DNA of 64,000 nucleotides from CAXTPV01 sp965276715 (lineage in GTDB: Bacteria > Pseudomonadota > Alphaproteobacteria > Acetobacterales > Acetobacteraceae), in assembly GCA_965276715.1 (NCBI GenBank), contig OZ255622.1, positions 1,240,001-1,304,000 on the forward strand, in the 5' to 3' direction. The position numbers and the translations under genes were made by a program. Below the pieces are notes generated by a model, which worked only from the letters and a program-made list of their open reading frames with translations, had not been told where the DNA came from and searched no databases. This document shows, piece by piece, positions 25,434-33,235 of the stretch (the stretch's first letter is position 1; the number at the start of each line of letters is the position of its first letter).

Positions 25434-26816
25434 CTAGGCGGCCAGCGAGCGCGCGGCGGTCCGGTAGGCGGCACCCGGGTGCGGCGCGGACAGGCGAGCG
25501 CCGGCGCCGAACAGTTTCTCGCGCAGCGTGCCGGGGGCATAGGCGGTCTTGTAAAGGCCGCGGCGCTGCAGCTCGGGGACGATGTAGGTGACGATGTCCT
25601 CGAACGTGCCAGGGGTGATGGCGTAGGCGAGGTTGAAGCCGTCGATGCCGGTTTCGGCGATCCAGGATTGCATCTCGTCGACGACGCGCTCGGGCGAGCC
25701 CACGACGCGGCCGCCGAGGCCGCCGATCGCGGATTCCTCGGCCAGTTCGCGCACCGTCCAGATCCGATTGGGATCGTCCACGGTCAACGCGTCCACCGCC
25801 GAATGGATGGCGTCGTTGCGGATATGCGTCACCGGATCGTCCGGCGCGAACTGCGAGAAATCGATGCCGGTCCAGCCGGCCATCAGGGTGAGAGCGCCCT
25901 CGGTGCTGACATAGGAGCGGTAGTCAGCGAACTTCGCGCGAGCCTCCTCGTCGGTGCGGCCGGTGACGATGGTCAGCAGCGAGAAGATCTTGATCGACGC
26001 GGGATCGCGGCCGAGCTCGGCGGCACGGCGCCTGATGTCGGCGACCGCCGGGGCCACGATTTTTTTCGACGGGCCGGCGACGAAGACGCATTCGGCGTTG
26101 CCGGCCGCGAACGCACGCCCCTTGGTCGAGGCGCCGGCCTGATAGAGCACCGGCGTGCGCTGCGGCGACGGCTCGCAGAGATGCATCGCGTCGAGGCGGA
26201 AATGCGCGCCGTCGTGCTGGATGCGCCGCACCCGTTCGGGATGGGTGAAGACGCCGGATGCGACGTCGCGCACGGCGGCGTCGTCGTCCCAGCTCTGCTC
26301 CCAGAGCTTGTAGACGATGTCCATGTATTCCTCGGCGATCTCGTAGCGGGTGTCGTGCCCCGCCTGCGTCGCGAGACCGGCCCCCTTGGCCGCGCTGTTG
26401 AGATAGCCGGTGACGATGTTCCAGCCGATCCGCCCCCGGGTCAGGTGGTCGAGCGTCGACATCCGCCGCGCGAACGGGAACGGCGGCTCGTAGGAGAGGG
26501 TGCAGGTCAGGCCGAAGCCGAGATGCTCGGTGACGGCGGCCATCGCCGAGATCAGCATCGCCGGATCGTTGACCGGCACCTGCGAGGAGTTGCGCAGTGC
26601 TGCGTCCGGGTTGCCGCCAAAGACGTCATAGACGCCGAGCACGTCGGCGAGGAACAGGCCGTCGAACAGGCCGCGCTCGAGCGTGCGTGCCAGATCGGTC
26701 CAGTAGCCCAGCGTGTTGTAGGTCGAAGCCCGATCCTGCGGATGGCGCCACAGGCCGGAGGATTGATGGCCGACGCAGTTCATGTCGAACGCGTTCAGGC
26801 GGATTTCGGTGGTCAT
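25434..26816 (-). CDS. NtaA/SnaA/DszA-family FMN-dependent monooxygenase
   Basis: A 460-aa flavin-dependent monooxygenase of the bacterial luciferase-like fold, in the group that includes DszA (dibenzothiophene sulfone), SfnG-like and NtaA (nitrilotriacetate) enzymes. It uses reduced FMN from a separate reductase to cleave C-S or C-N bonds. Features are LNAFDMNCVGHQSSGLWRHP, GLFDGLFLADVLGVYDVF, TLDHLTRGRIGWNIVTGY, the SPQRTPVLYQAGAS segment and GTFEDIVTYIVPELQRRG. The ATG at 26816 is preferred because family similarity starts there. The divergent sulfonate-type ABC importer and the two SfnB-like genes point to organosulfur use. The exact substrate is unknown. Confidence 0.88.
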   Translation of the reverse strand: MTTEIRLNAFDMNCVGHQSSGLWRHPQDRASTYNTLGYWTDLARTLERGLFDGLFLADVLGVYDVFGGNPDAALRNSSQVPVNDPAMLISAMAAVTEHLGFGLTCTLSYEPPFPFARRMSTLDHLTRGRIGWNIVTGYLNSAAKGAGLATQAGHDTRYEIAEEYMDIVYKLWEQSWDDDAAVRDVASGVFTHPERVRRIQHDGAHFRLDAMHLCEPSPQRTPVLYQAGASTKGRAFAAGNAECVFVAGPSKKIVAPAVADIRRRAAELGRDPASIKIFSLLTIVTGRTDEEARAKFADYRSYVSTEGALTLMAGWTGIDFSQFAPDDPVTHIRNDAIHSAVDALTVDDPNRIWTVRELAEESAIGGLGGRVVGSPERVVDEMQSWIAETGIDGFNLAYAITPGTFEDIVTYIVPELQRRGLYKTAYAPGTLREKLFGAGARLSAPHPGAAYRTAARSLAA

Positions 26817-26916
26817 GCGCTGCTCCGCTTGTCCGGGCAGAGACTGGACGACATGAGGTGTGTTGTCCACGATCAGCGATCGAAATATGTGAATAAAGAA
26901 GGTTTGAACACTTTGG

Positions 26917-26940
26917 AACGTGATAAGCCATTGTCACGTT
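26917..26940. promoter_or_regulatory. Palindromic operator candidate between the divergent organosulfur operons
   Basis: AACGTGA (26917-26923) and TCACGTT (26934-26940) form a perfect 7-bp inverted repeat with a 10-bp spacer. It lies in a locally AT-richer intergenic region between the FMN monooxygenase (start 26816) and the ABC importer operon (start 26992). The position suits control of both operons by one dimeric regulator. No regulator gene is encoded next to it. Confidence 0.55.
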
Positions 26941-26991
26941 TTGTGGTCGTGCCACTATTGGCCCCGTCAACCGATCCGAAGGGTGCGAGTG

Positions 26992-28158
26992 ATGCGCGCA
27001 GAGCCGAACGAGCCCGCAGCCACGAGCGGCCTGGCGCGCCGCCGTCTGCTTCGGGTCACCGGACGCGGGCTCGCCCTGACGGCCGCCGCCGGCGTCGCAC
27101 GACCTCTGATGGCTGGTGCGGCGGCACGCGCGCTCCAATGGATCGCGCCGCGCGGCTATGTCGAGACCCTCGACGACTGGTTCCATTGGACGGCGCGCGC
27201 GATGGGATATTATGGCGATCTCGACGTCGTCTATCAGTCGGGTCCGCGCGACGGCACCGCCTGCGTCACGCTGATCGACCAGGGCCGCGCGGACGCAAGC
27301 TCGCCCGCGCCGGGCGTCTTCGCGCTCGGCCTCGATCGCGGCATGGACATCCTGATGGTGTTCAGCAAGCATCCGGTCGACATCTTCAGCCTCGCCTTCC
27401 GCAAGGGCGAGGCCGTCCGCGACGTCGCTTCACTCAAGGGCAAGACCATCGTGCTCGGCAGCATCGGATGGAAACCGATCATCGACACCGAGCTCGCGCA
27501 GTTCGGGATCGATCCGGCGAGCGTCGAGTGCGTCGAGGCAGGCACGAGCTGGGGGCAGGCGCTGGCGCAAGGCCGCGGCGATGCGGCGCTGTGCTGGGAA
27601 GGCCAGCGCGCGACATGGCACGCCGAAGGTCTCGATTTCTCCTACCTGCTGCTGTTCCAGCAATCGCGGTTTCCGGCCAATGGCGAGGACATCAGCCGGG
27701 CCGAGCTGAAGGACCCGGTCAAGCATGCGATCTGGGCGGACTATTTGCGCGGCTACGCGATGGGGCTGGAGTTCGGCATGCACAATCCGCGCGCCGCTGC
27801 GGTGATGGTCGACAAGCAGTTTCCGCAGCTTGCGCGCACGGTGCCCCCCGCTTCGTCGACCGAACACATCGTGCAGCTCACCAATGTCTGCCGCGGCCCG
27901 CTGACCGCGTCGAAGGGCTGGGGCTGGATGGACCCGGCGCAGTTCCAGTTCTTCTTCGACACCTACGCCAGGACAGGGCAGATCACCCGCCAGATCAAGG
28001 CGACCGACGTGATCAGCAACGAGTTCGTGGCGCGCGCGAACGATTTCGACCATGCGAAGGTGCGCGCCGATGCCGAGGCGTTCAAGCTGCCGCCCGAATA
28101 CGCGGCAGTCGACATGGCGCCGATCAGGGCGCGCAATCCGGCGCGGTTCCCGTCGTGA
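26992..28158 (+). CDS. ABC importer substrate-binding protein, SsuA/NMT1-like, Tat-type signal
   Basis: A 388-aa periplasmic binding protein of the sulfonate/nitrate/taurine/thiamine-precursor group. The N-terminus has a twin-arginine-like signal (ARRRLLRVTGRGLALTAAAG). The mature part shows the expected features: VTLIDQGRADASSPAPG, LKGKTIVLGSIGWKPIIDTEL, ALAQGRGDAALCWEGQ and the C-terminal DFDHAKVRADAEAFKLP. The ATG at 26992 is preceded by GAAGGG eight bases upstream. Its stop overlaps the ATPase start by 4 bp. Context with DszA/SfnB-type flavoproteins suggests an organosulfur substrate, though the ligand cannot be read from the sequence. Confidence 0.85.
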   Translation: MRAEPNEPAATSGLARRRLLRVTGRGLALTAAAGVARPLMAGAAARALQWIAPRGYVETLDDWFHWTARAMGYYGDLDVVYQSGPRDGTACVTLIDQGRADASSPAPGVFALGLDRGMDILMVFSKHPVDIFSLAFRKGEAVRDVASLKGKTIVLGSIGWKPIIDTELAQFGIDPASVECVEAGTSWGQALAQGRGDAALCWEGQRATWHAEGLDFSYLLLFQQSRFPANGEDISRAELKDPVKHAIWADYLRGYAMGLEFGMHNPRAAAVMVDKQFPQLARTVPPASSTEHIVQLTNVCRGPLTASKGWGWMDPAQFQFFFDTYARTGQITRQIKATDVISNEFVARANDFDHAKVRADAEAFKLPPEYAAVDMAPIRARNPARFPS

Positions 28159-28931
28159 CGACCAAGCTCTCGGTCAGGGCTCTCGGCAAGACCTATCGCA
28201 CAAGCAGCGGCGCGGTGGCGGCCCTCGACGGCCTCGACCTCGATGTCGAGCAGGGACAGTTCGTCAGCATCGTCGGCCCGAGCGGGTGCGGCAAATCGAC
28301 GTTGCTGTGGGCGATGGCGGGTCTGCACCGGCCGGACAGCGGCGCGATCCTGCTCGATGGCGCACCGATCGAGGGTCCGCACCCCGAGGTCGCGATGGTG
28401 TTCCAGGAGGCGAACCTGCTTCCCTGGCAGAGCCTGTCACGCAATATCGAACTGCCGATGCGGCTGCGCCGGACGGACCCGATCGCCACCCGCGCGAGGA
28501 TCGCGACGCTGCTTCGGCGCGTGGGGCTCGAGGGCTTCGAGCGCAGATATCCGCGTGAATTGTCGGGCGGCATGCAGCAGCGGGCTTCGATCGTCCGCGC
28601 GCTGTCGGTCGACCCGTCCGTCCTGCTGATGGACGAACCCTTCGGCGCGCTCGATTCGTTCACGCGCGAGGAGATGAACCTGCTCGTCGAGGAGATCTGG
28701 CTCGAGACCGGCAAGACCGTCGTCTTCATCACGCATAGCATCCCGGAGGCCGTGTTCCTGTCGGACCGGGTGTTCGTCATGAGCGGACGGCCGGGATGCC
28801 TGAAGCGCGTGTTCGATATCGACCTGCCGCGGCCGCGGCCATTGTCGGCGATCGACACCCACCGGTTCGCCGACATTGTCGCCGCCGTCAAGGGATCGCT
28901 CGATCGCACGCCTGCCCGCCGGGCGGCTTGA
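28155..28931 (+). CDS. ABC importer ATP-binding protein, SsuB/TauB-like
   Basis: A 258-aa ATPase with Walker A (GPSGCGKST), Q-loop (MVFQEANLLPW), signature (LSGGMQQR), Walker B (VLLMDEPFGALD) and switch His (FITHSIPEAVFLSDRV). The sequence LLPW after the Q-loop and PEAVFLSDRV after the His are characteristic of the nitrate/sulfonate/taurine importer class. The GTG start at 28155 overlaps the preceding gene (GTGA). The frame is open for thousands of bases upstream, but that is a GC-driven artefact antisense to another gene. Confidence 0.93.
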   Translation: MTTKLSVRALGKTYRTSSGAVAALDGLDLDVEQGQFVSIVGPSGCGKSTLLWAMAGLHRPDSGAILLDGAPIEGPHPEVAMVFQEANLLPWQSLSRNIELPMRLRRTDPIATRARIATLLRRVGLEGFERRYPRELSGGMQQRASIVRALSVDPSVLLMDEPFGALDSFTREEMNLLVEEIWLETGKTVVFITHSIPEAVFLSDRVFVMSGRPGCLKRVFDIDLPRPRPLSAIDTHRFADIVAAVKGSLDRTPARRAA

Positions 28932-28938
28932 CCGAACG

Positions 28939-29763
28939 ATGGACACCAATGTCGACAGCCGAACGACGCGCGCCGACACCGCACTGAGCAGGATGCCGGC
29001 ATGGCCACGGACCGGCGGGACGACGATACGCGACACCGCGCTCGTCCTGCTGGTCGCCGCCATCGTGATCGCCGGTCTCGAAGCGCTGCTGCGCGGGCTG
29101 CACGTGCCGACCTACGTGATGCCGCCGCCGAGCGTGATCGCGTTGACCGCCGTGACGGATTTTCCGTTCTTCCTGCCGCACATCCTCGTCACCCTGGAGG
29201 AGTTGCTGGTCGGGTTCGCCATCGGCGCCAGCATCGGTTTCGTGCTGGCGATGACGGTGACGCAGTTCCCGCTGGTCGAGAAGATCGTCACCCCCTACAT
29301 CCTGATCCTGGTGACGACGCCGATGCTGGCGCTGGTGCCGCTGCTGATCCTCAAGCTCGGTTTCGGCCTGTCGCCGCGGATCATCGCGGTCGCGCTCGCG
29401 TCGGGCCCGATGGTGATGATCAACGCCTCGACCGGCTTCCGGCGGGTCGATCAGGCGAAGGTGGCGCTGGCACGGTCGTTCGGCGCGAACCCGTTGCAGG
29501 TCTTCGTCCACATCAGGATCCCGATGGCGATGCCGATGGTCATCACGGGTCTCATGGTCGGCGCAATCTTCGGTCTGCTGACGGCCGTCGGCGCCGAGAT
29601 GGTCGGCGGCCAGAACGGGATTGGCAGCCGGCTCACCTACTATTCGTCGCTGATCCAGATGCCGCAATTCTTTGCCTGCATCCTGATCCTCGCGATCATC
29701 GGCCTGGCGATGAACCTGTTCTTCAAGTGGCTCGGTCAACGCCTGGCAGGCTGGGAGTCGTGA
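28939..29763 (+). CDS. ABC importer permease, SsuC/TauC-like
   Basis: A 274-aa inner-membrane permease with about six helices and the binding-protein-dependent transport signature. The segments LEELLVGFAIGASIGFVLA, TPMLALVPLLILKLGFG and the EAA-type loop ARSFGANPLQVFVHIRIPMAMP (coupling helix to the ATPase) are typical. The ATG at 28939 lies 8 bp after the ATPase stop and precedes a short polar N-terminus. It completes the three-gene importer operon. Confidence 0.92.
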   Translation: MDTNVDSRTTRADTALSRMPAWPRTGGTTIRDTALVLLVAAIVIAGLEALLRGLHVPTYVMPPPSVIALTAVTDFPFFLPHILVTLEELLVGFAIGASIGFVLAMTVTQFPLVEKIVTPYILILVTTPMLALVPLLILKLGFGLSPRIIAVALASGPMVMINASTGFRRVDQAKVALARSFGANPLQVFVHIRIPMAMPMVITGLMVGAIFGLLTAVGAEMVGGQNGIGSRLTYYSSLIQMPQFFACILILAIIGLAMNLFFKWLGQRLAGWES

Positions 29764-29827
29764 TCGACAAAGCGGTTGCCACTCGGCCGGAGCCGTGACC
29801 GCCGACAAGCGCCGCCGAACGACTTGC

Positions 29828-30718
29828 TCATGCCTCCGGCGACAACACCGCGTCGGGATCGATGAACCGCCTGGCGCGCCGGATGAGGTTGTGGCGCAGG
29901 ATGCTGTGCCGGTGCGGGTTCGGAGGAGGATTTTCCGGATGCCACTGATAGCGGCCCTCGATGAAATCCTCGACGGAACAGTGGTTGACGAATTCATGGA
30001 GCCCGGCGAACCGCTCCTGGTCCGGCGCGGTGTTGAGCAGCAGCACCGGCGTCTCCATCGCGACGCACGGCATCGCGCAGTGCAGCCGGGTGGTGATCAC
30101 CGCGTGCGCGGCGGCATAGGACGCGAGCAGCGACTCGGCCTTGGCGAGGCGAAGATGCGGGGAATGCTCGATGTGCCCGCTATGCCTGGTCAGCAGCAGG
30201 TTGCGCATCGTCATGCCGGCGACGTTGCCGATCACCTCGGGCGGGACATCGTTGAGGAGGACGTTGCCCGACGGCGCCACGTCCGGCCTCGGCAAGGTCA
30301 TTGTCAGGCAGCCGGAGAAATATGCGTCGAGGCCGACCGAATGGAAGAACTCGAGCGTGTCGAAATCGCGGGCTCCAACCGGGCCATTGGCGGCAAGGAA
30401 CGACAGGATACGCGGATCGGCAAATCTCTCACGCGCGCGGGGGGTGACATGGATCGACAACGCGAGCGGCTTGATGCCGGGAACCGGTCCGAAGTTTTCG
30501 GGGAAATGGCAGAACCAGCCGTTGAAGATCACCTTGACCTGCTCGTCGGGCCGATCCGCCCTGAACGAGGAGATCGTTTCGCGGTCGATCAGGTAATCGA
30601 TCTGTCGGAGGAATTGCCGTGCGGCCAGACTCTGGATCTCGTCGCCGATATTATCGGTGCCGTAATAGATCAGGAGGCCTTGCGACTGGGCTTCGGGATC
30701 GTTGCGTTCCAATGTCAA
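29828..30718 (-). CDS. Polysaccharide pyruvyl transferase-family protein
   Basis: A 296-aa protein of the polysaccharide pyruvyl transferase superfamily, which adds pyruvate ketals to surface glycans. Recognisable parts are LLIYYGTDNIGDEIQSLAA at the N-terminus, GPVGARDFDTLEFFHSVGL in the middle, and ITTRLHCAMPCVAMETPVLLL near the C-terminus with the conserved Arg-Leu-His. It overlaps the SfnB-like gene upstream by 4 bp, so it is translated together with an organosulfur gene, an unexpected partner for a glycan enzyme. Some family members act as sulfur-compound or small-molecule transferases, but that cannot be judged here. Confidence 0.8.
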   Translation of the reverse strand: MTLERNDPEAQSQGLLIYYGTDNIGDEIQSLAARQFLRQIDYLIDRETISSFRADRPDEQVKVIFNGWFCHFPENFGPVPGIKPLALSIHVTPRARERFADPRILSFLAANGPVGARDFDTLEFFHSVGLDAYFSGCLTMTLPRPDVAPSGNVLLNDVPPEVIGNVAGMTMRNLLLTRHSGHIEHSPHLRLAKAESLLASYAAAHAVITTRLHCAMPCVAMETPVLLLNTAPDQERFAGLHEFVNHCSVEDFIEGRYQWHPENPPPNPHRHSILRHNLIRRARRFIDPDAVLSPEA

Positions 30719-31920
30719 AGTGCACCGTATCGCGGCGGCTTCGCGCCGTTGAGGTGGAAGTTGCCGATCGCGTGATACTTCCAGCGGACCGGGTCATGCA
30801 GCGTGTGGGTGCGCGCGTTGCGCCAGTGCCGGTCGAGGTTGTGGACGGCGAGCGTCGAGCGTGTGCCGGCCAGCTCGAAGAGCGTGCTGGCCGTGGCGAG
30901 GGCCGCGTCGTTGGCGACGATCTTCGCCTCCGCGACCGCGATCGAGGCCTCGGCGACGGTGCGTTCGTCGGCCTCGGCTCTCGCGGCGTCGACGAAGCGG
31001 CCGGCGCGCGCGAGCATCGCGGAGGCCGCGTCGACGTCGGTTCGCAGCCGGCCGACGGTCGCCAGCGTGTAAGGATCCTCCTCGGCGCTCTCCTTGCCGC
31101 TGTCCACCCACGGGCGCGCACGGCGCGCATGCGTGATCGTCTCGGCCAGGGCGGCGCGCGCGATGCCGACATCGACGGCGGCGTGGATGATCTGCGCGAA
31201 CGGACCCATCGCGGTCGGCCGCTCGAAGGCCTCGTGATGGGGCACGACATGCGCGGGATCGACGCGAACGCTCTCGAGGATCGTCGTGCCGCTCGCGGTC
31301 GTGCGCTGACCGAAGCTCGACCAGTCATCGACGATCGTCACACCCTCGCTGATCGCGGGCACGAAGGCGATCACCGGATGGTCGGCCTCGTCGCGCGCGA
31401 CCACGGCGATCCAGTCGGCATGCAGGACGCCGGTGGAGTAGAATTTCCTTCCGTTCAGGACAAGGCCTTCGCCGGTCATGCGCACGCGCGTGTTGTGATC
31501 GGTCGCACGTTTGCTGTCGCGCTCGCTGTAGGCGTTGCCGATCCGTGCCCCCGACAGGATCAGGTCGAAGAAGAAGCCCTTCTGCGACCAGCTCCCGTTC
31601 AGCCGGAGGGCCTCGACCATGTACCAGTGGTTCTGCGGGATCTGGCCGATGCTTGCGTCCGCTTGCGAAATGATCGCGGTGATTTCGGCGAGGGTGACGG
31701 AAGAGACGTCAGCACCGCCATACTCGCGCGGTACGGTGATGCCCCACAGCCCGCTGGCGCTGAAGGCGTCGATCTCGTGGCGCGGATGGCGTCTGTCCCG
31801 GTCACGCTCGGATGCGTCGGCGGCGATGTCGGATGCCAGCGAACGCGCGATCTCGAGCGCTTCCCGGTCGGTCGCGATGCGGTGGGCGGCCAACCGCTGG
31901 CGGAATTCAAATCCAGGCAT
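30715..31920 (-). CDS. SfnB/DszC-like acyl-CoA-dehydrogenase-fold flavoprotein (second copy)
   Basis: A 401-aa member of the acyl-CoA dehydrogenase fold, in the SfnB/DszC branch that acts as flavin-dependent monooxygenases on sulfur compounds rather than on acyl-CoA. Key segments are ASGLWGITVPREYGGADV, IGQIPQNHWYMVEAL, IGNAYSERDS, LVLNGRKFYSTG, WSSFGQRTTASGTT and the C-terminal NLDRHWRNARTHTLHDPVRWKY, a hallmark of this branch. It starts within the last 14 bases of the paralogue at 31907, so the two are coupled. It shares roughly half its residues with that paralogue, indicating an older duplication. Confidence 0.88.
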   Translation of the reverse strand: MPGFEFRQRLAAHRIATDREALEIARSLASDIAADASERDRDRRHPRHEIDAFSASGLWGITVPREYGGADVSSVTLAEITAIISQADASIGQIPQNHWYMVEALRLNGSWSQKGFFFDLILSGARIGNAYSERDSKRATDHNTRVRMTGEGLVLNGRKFYSTGVLHADWIAVVARDEADHPVIAFVPAISEGVTIVDDWSSFGQRTTASGTTILESVRVDPAHVVPHHEAFERPTAMGPFAQIIHAAVDVGIARAALAETITHARRARPWVDSGKESAEEDPYTLATVGRLRTDVDAASAMLARAGRFVDAARAEADERTVAEASIAVAEAKIVANDAALATASTLFELAGTRSTLAVHNLDRHWRNARTHTLHDPVRWKYHAIGNFHLNGAKPPRYGAL

Positions 31921-33124
31921 GGCGGGGAGGCCTCGTGCCGGTCAGGGCATAGTTGCCGACGTGATGGAACTTCCAGCGCACCGGGTCGTGCAGGGTGTGC
32001 GTGCGCGCATTGCGCCAGTGCCGGTCGAGATTGTGCTGCGTGAGCGTGGCGCGCGTGCCGGACAACTCGAACAGCTTGTTGGTGGCGAGGATCGCGATTT
32101 CGGTCGTCAGGATCTTCGCCTCCGCGACCGCGATCGAGGCCTCGGCCACCGTGTCATAGTTCGGCGAGACGACGGCCTCATCGACGATGATGCCGGCACG
32201 CTCGAGGAGCGCCTCGGCGGCGTGCAGCCGCGTGGCGAGATCGCCGATGTCGCGGATCGTATAGGGGTCGTCGGCCGCCCGGTCGAGACCGCTATCGACC
32301 CAGGGCCGCGCACCGTCGCGGATGAATGCGATCGTCGCGTCGAGCGTCCCCGATGCGATGCCGGCATCGACGGCGGCCTGGATCAGTTGCGAGACCGCTC
32401 CGTCGGCGTTCGGCCGGTCATGGCCCCGCCATGCCGGCACGACATGGGTGTTCGGCACGAAGACATCCTCGAGGACGACGGTGCCGCTCGCGGTCGTGCG
32501 CTGCCCGAAGCTCGACCAGTCGTCGATGACCGAGAGGCCGGGCGCGTCGCGCTCGGCGATGGCGAGGTGCATCCTTCCGTCCCGGTCGAGGGCTCCGATC
32601 GGAACCAGATGGGCCAGAAGCGCGCCGCTGGAGTAGAATTTCCGCCCGTTGATCCGCACGCCGTCGCCATCGGCTTCGAGCCGGGTCTGGAAATCGGTGA
32701 CGGTCTTGCCGCCGAGCTCCGAGAAGGCGTTGCCGAACCTTTTGCCGCCGAGGACGGCATCGAACAGCAGGCGCTGCTGGTCGACATCCGAGACGCTGCG
32801 GATCGCCTGCACGATTCCGAGATGGTTCTGCGGGATCTGGCCGATCGAGGGATCAGCGGCCGAGACGATGGCGATGATCCTCGCGACCGTCGCGAAGGAC
32901 GCGCCGATGCCGCCGAACGCGCGCGGAACGGTGATCGCCCACAGGCCGCTTTGCGAGAAGGTCTCGATTTCCTCGCGCGGCAGGATGCGATCGCGGTCCC
33001 GCGCGGAGGCGCCGGCCGCGAACCCGGCCGCCAGCGCGCGGGCGACCGACACCGCCTCCTCCTCGCTGGCGATCCTGTGGGCGACGTGGCGCCATGCGGG
33101 GGCCTCGGCCAAGACGCCGGTCAT
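31907..33124 (-). CDS. SfnB/DszC-like acyl-CoA-dehydrogenase-fold flavoprotein (first copy)
   Basis: A 405-aa paralogue of the next gene with the same markers: SGLWAITVPRAFGGIGA, PSIGQIPQNHLGIVQAI, FGNAFSELGG, INGRKFYSSGALLAHL, WSSFGQRTTASGTVVLED and NLDRHWRNARTHTLHDPVRWKF. The ATG at 33124 is preferred to upstream in-frame positions because similarity begins there. It is the first gene of a three-gene run (SfnB-like, SfnB-like, pyruvyl-transferase-like). With the FMN monooxygenase and the SsuABC-like importer it suggests uptake and oxidative desulfurisation of one or more organosulfur compounds. Confidence 0.88.
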   Translation of the reverse strand: MTGVLAEAPAWRHVAHRIASEEEAVSVARALAAGFAAGASARDRDRILPREEIETFSQSGLWAITVPRAFGGIGASFATVARIIAIVSAADPSIGQIPQNHLGIVQAIRSVSDVDQQRLLFDAVLGGKRFGNAFSELGGKTVTDFQTRLEADGDGVRINGRKFYSSGALLAHLVPIGALDRDGRMHLAIAERDAPGLSVIDDWSSFGQRTTASGTVVLEDVFVPNTHVVPAWRGHDRPNADGAVSQLIQAAVDAGIASGTLDATIAFIRDGARPWVDSGLDRAADDPYTIRDIGDLATRLHAAEALLERAGIIVDEAVVSPNYDTVAEASIAVAEAKILTTEIAILATNKLFELSGTRATLTQHNLDRHWRNARTHTLHDPVRWKFHHVGNYALTGTRPPRHAWI

Positions 33125-33235
33125 GTTCAACGCTCGATGGACGTGAGGCGCGAACGTTGGACGAAGGCGACCGTGAAGTCCAGGTTCTATCAAAAATCCT
33201 TGTTGAATAATTTCAGCACGGACGCTGCCGTTGGA

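Noticed and set aside
25398..28931. A 1,177-codon open frame on the plus strand
   Set aside because: Only its last 258 codons (ABC ATPase) resemble a protein. The rest is antisense to the FMN monooxygenase and out of frame with the binding protein; it stays open because of high GC.
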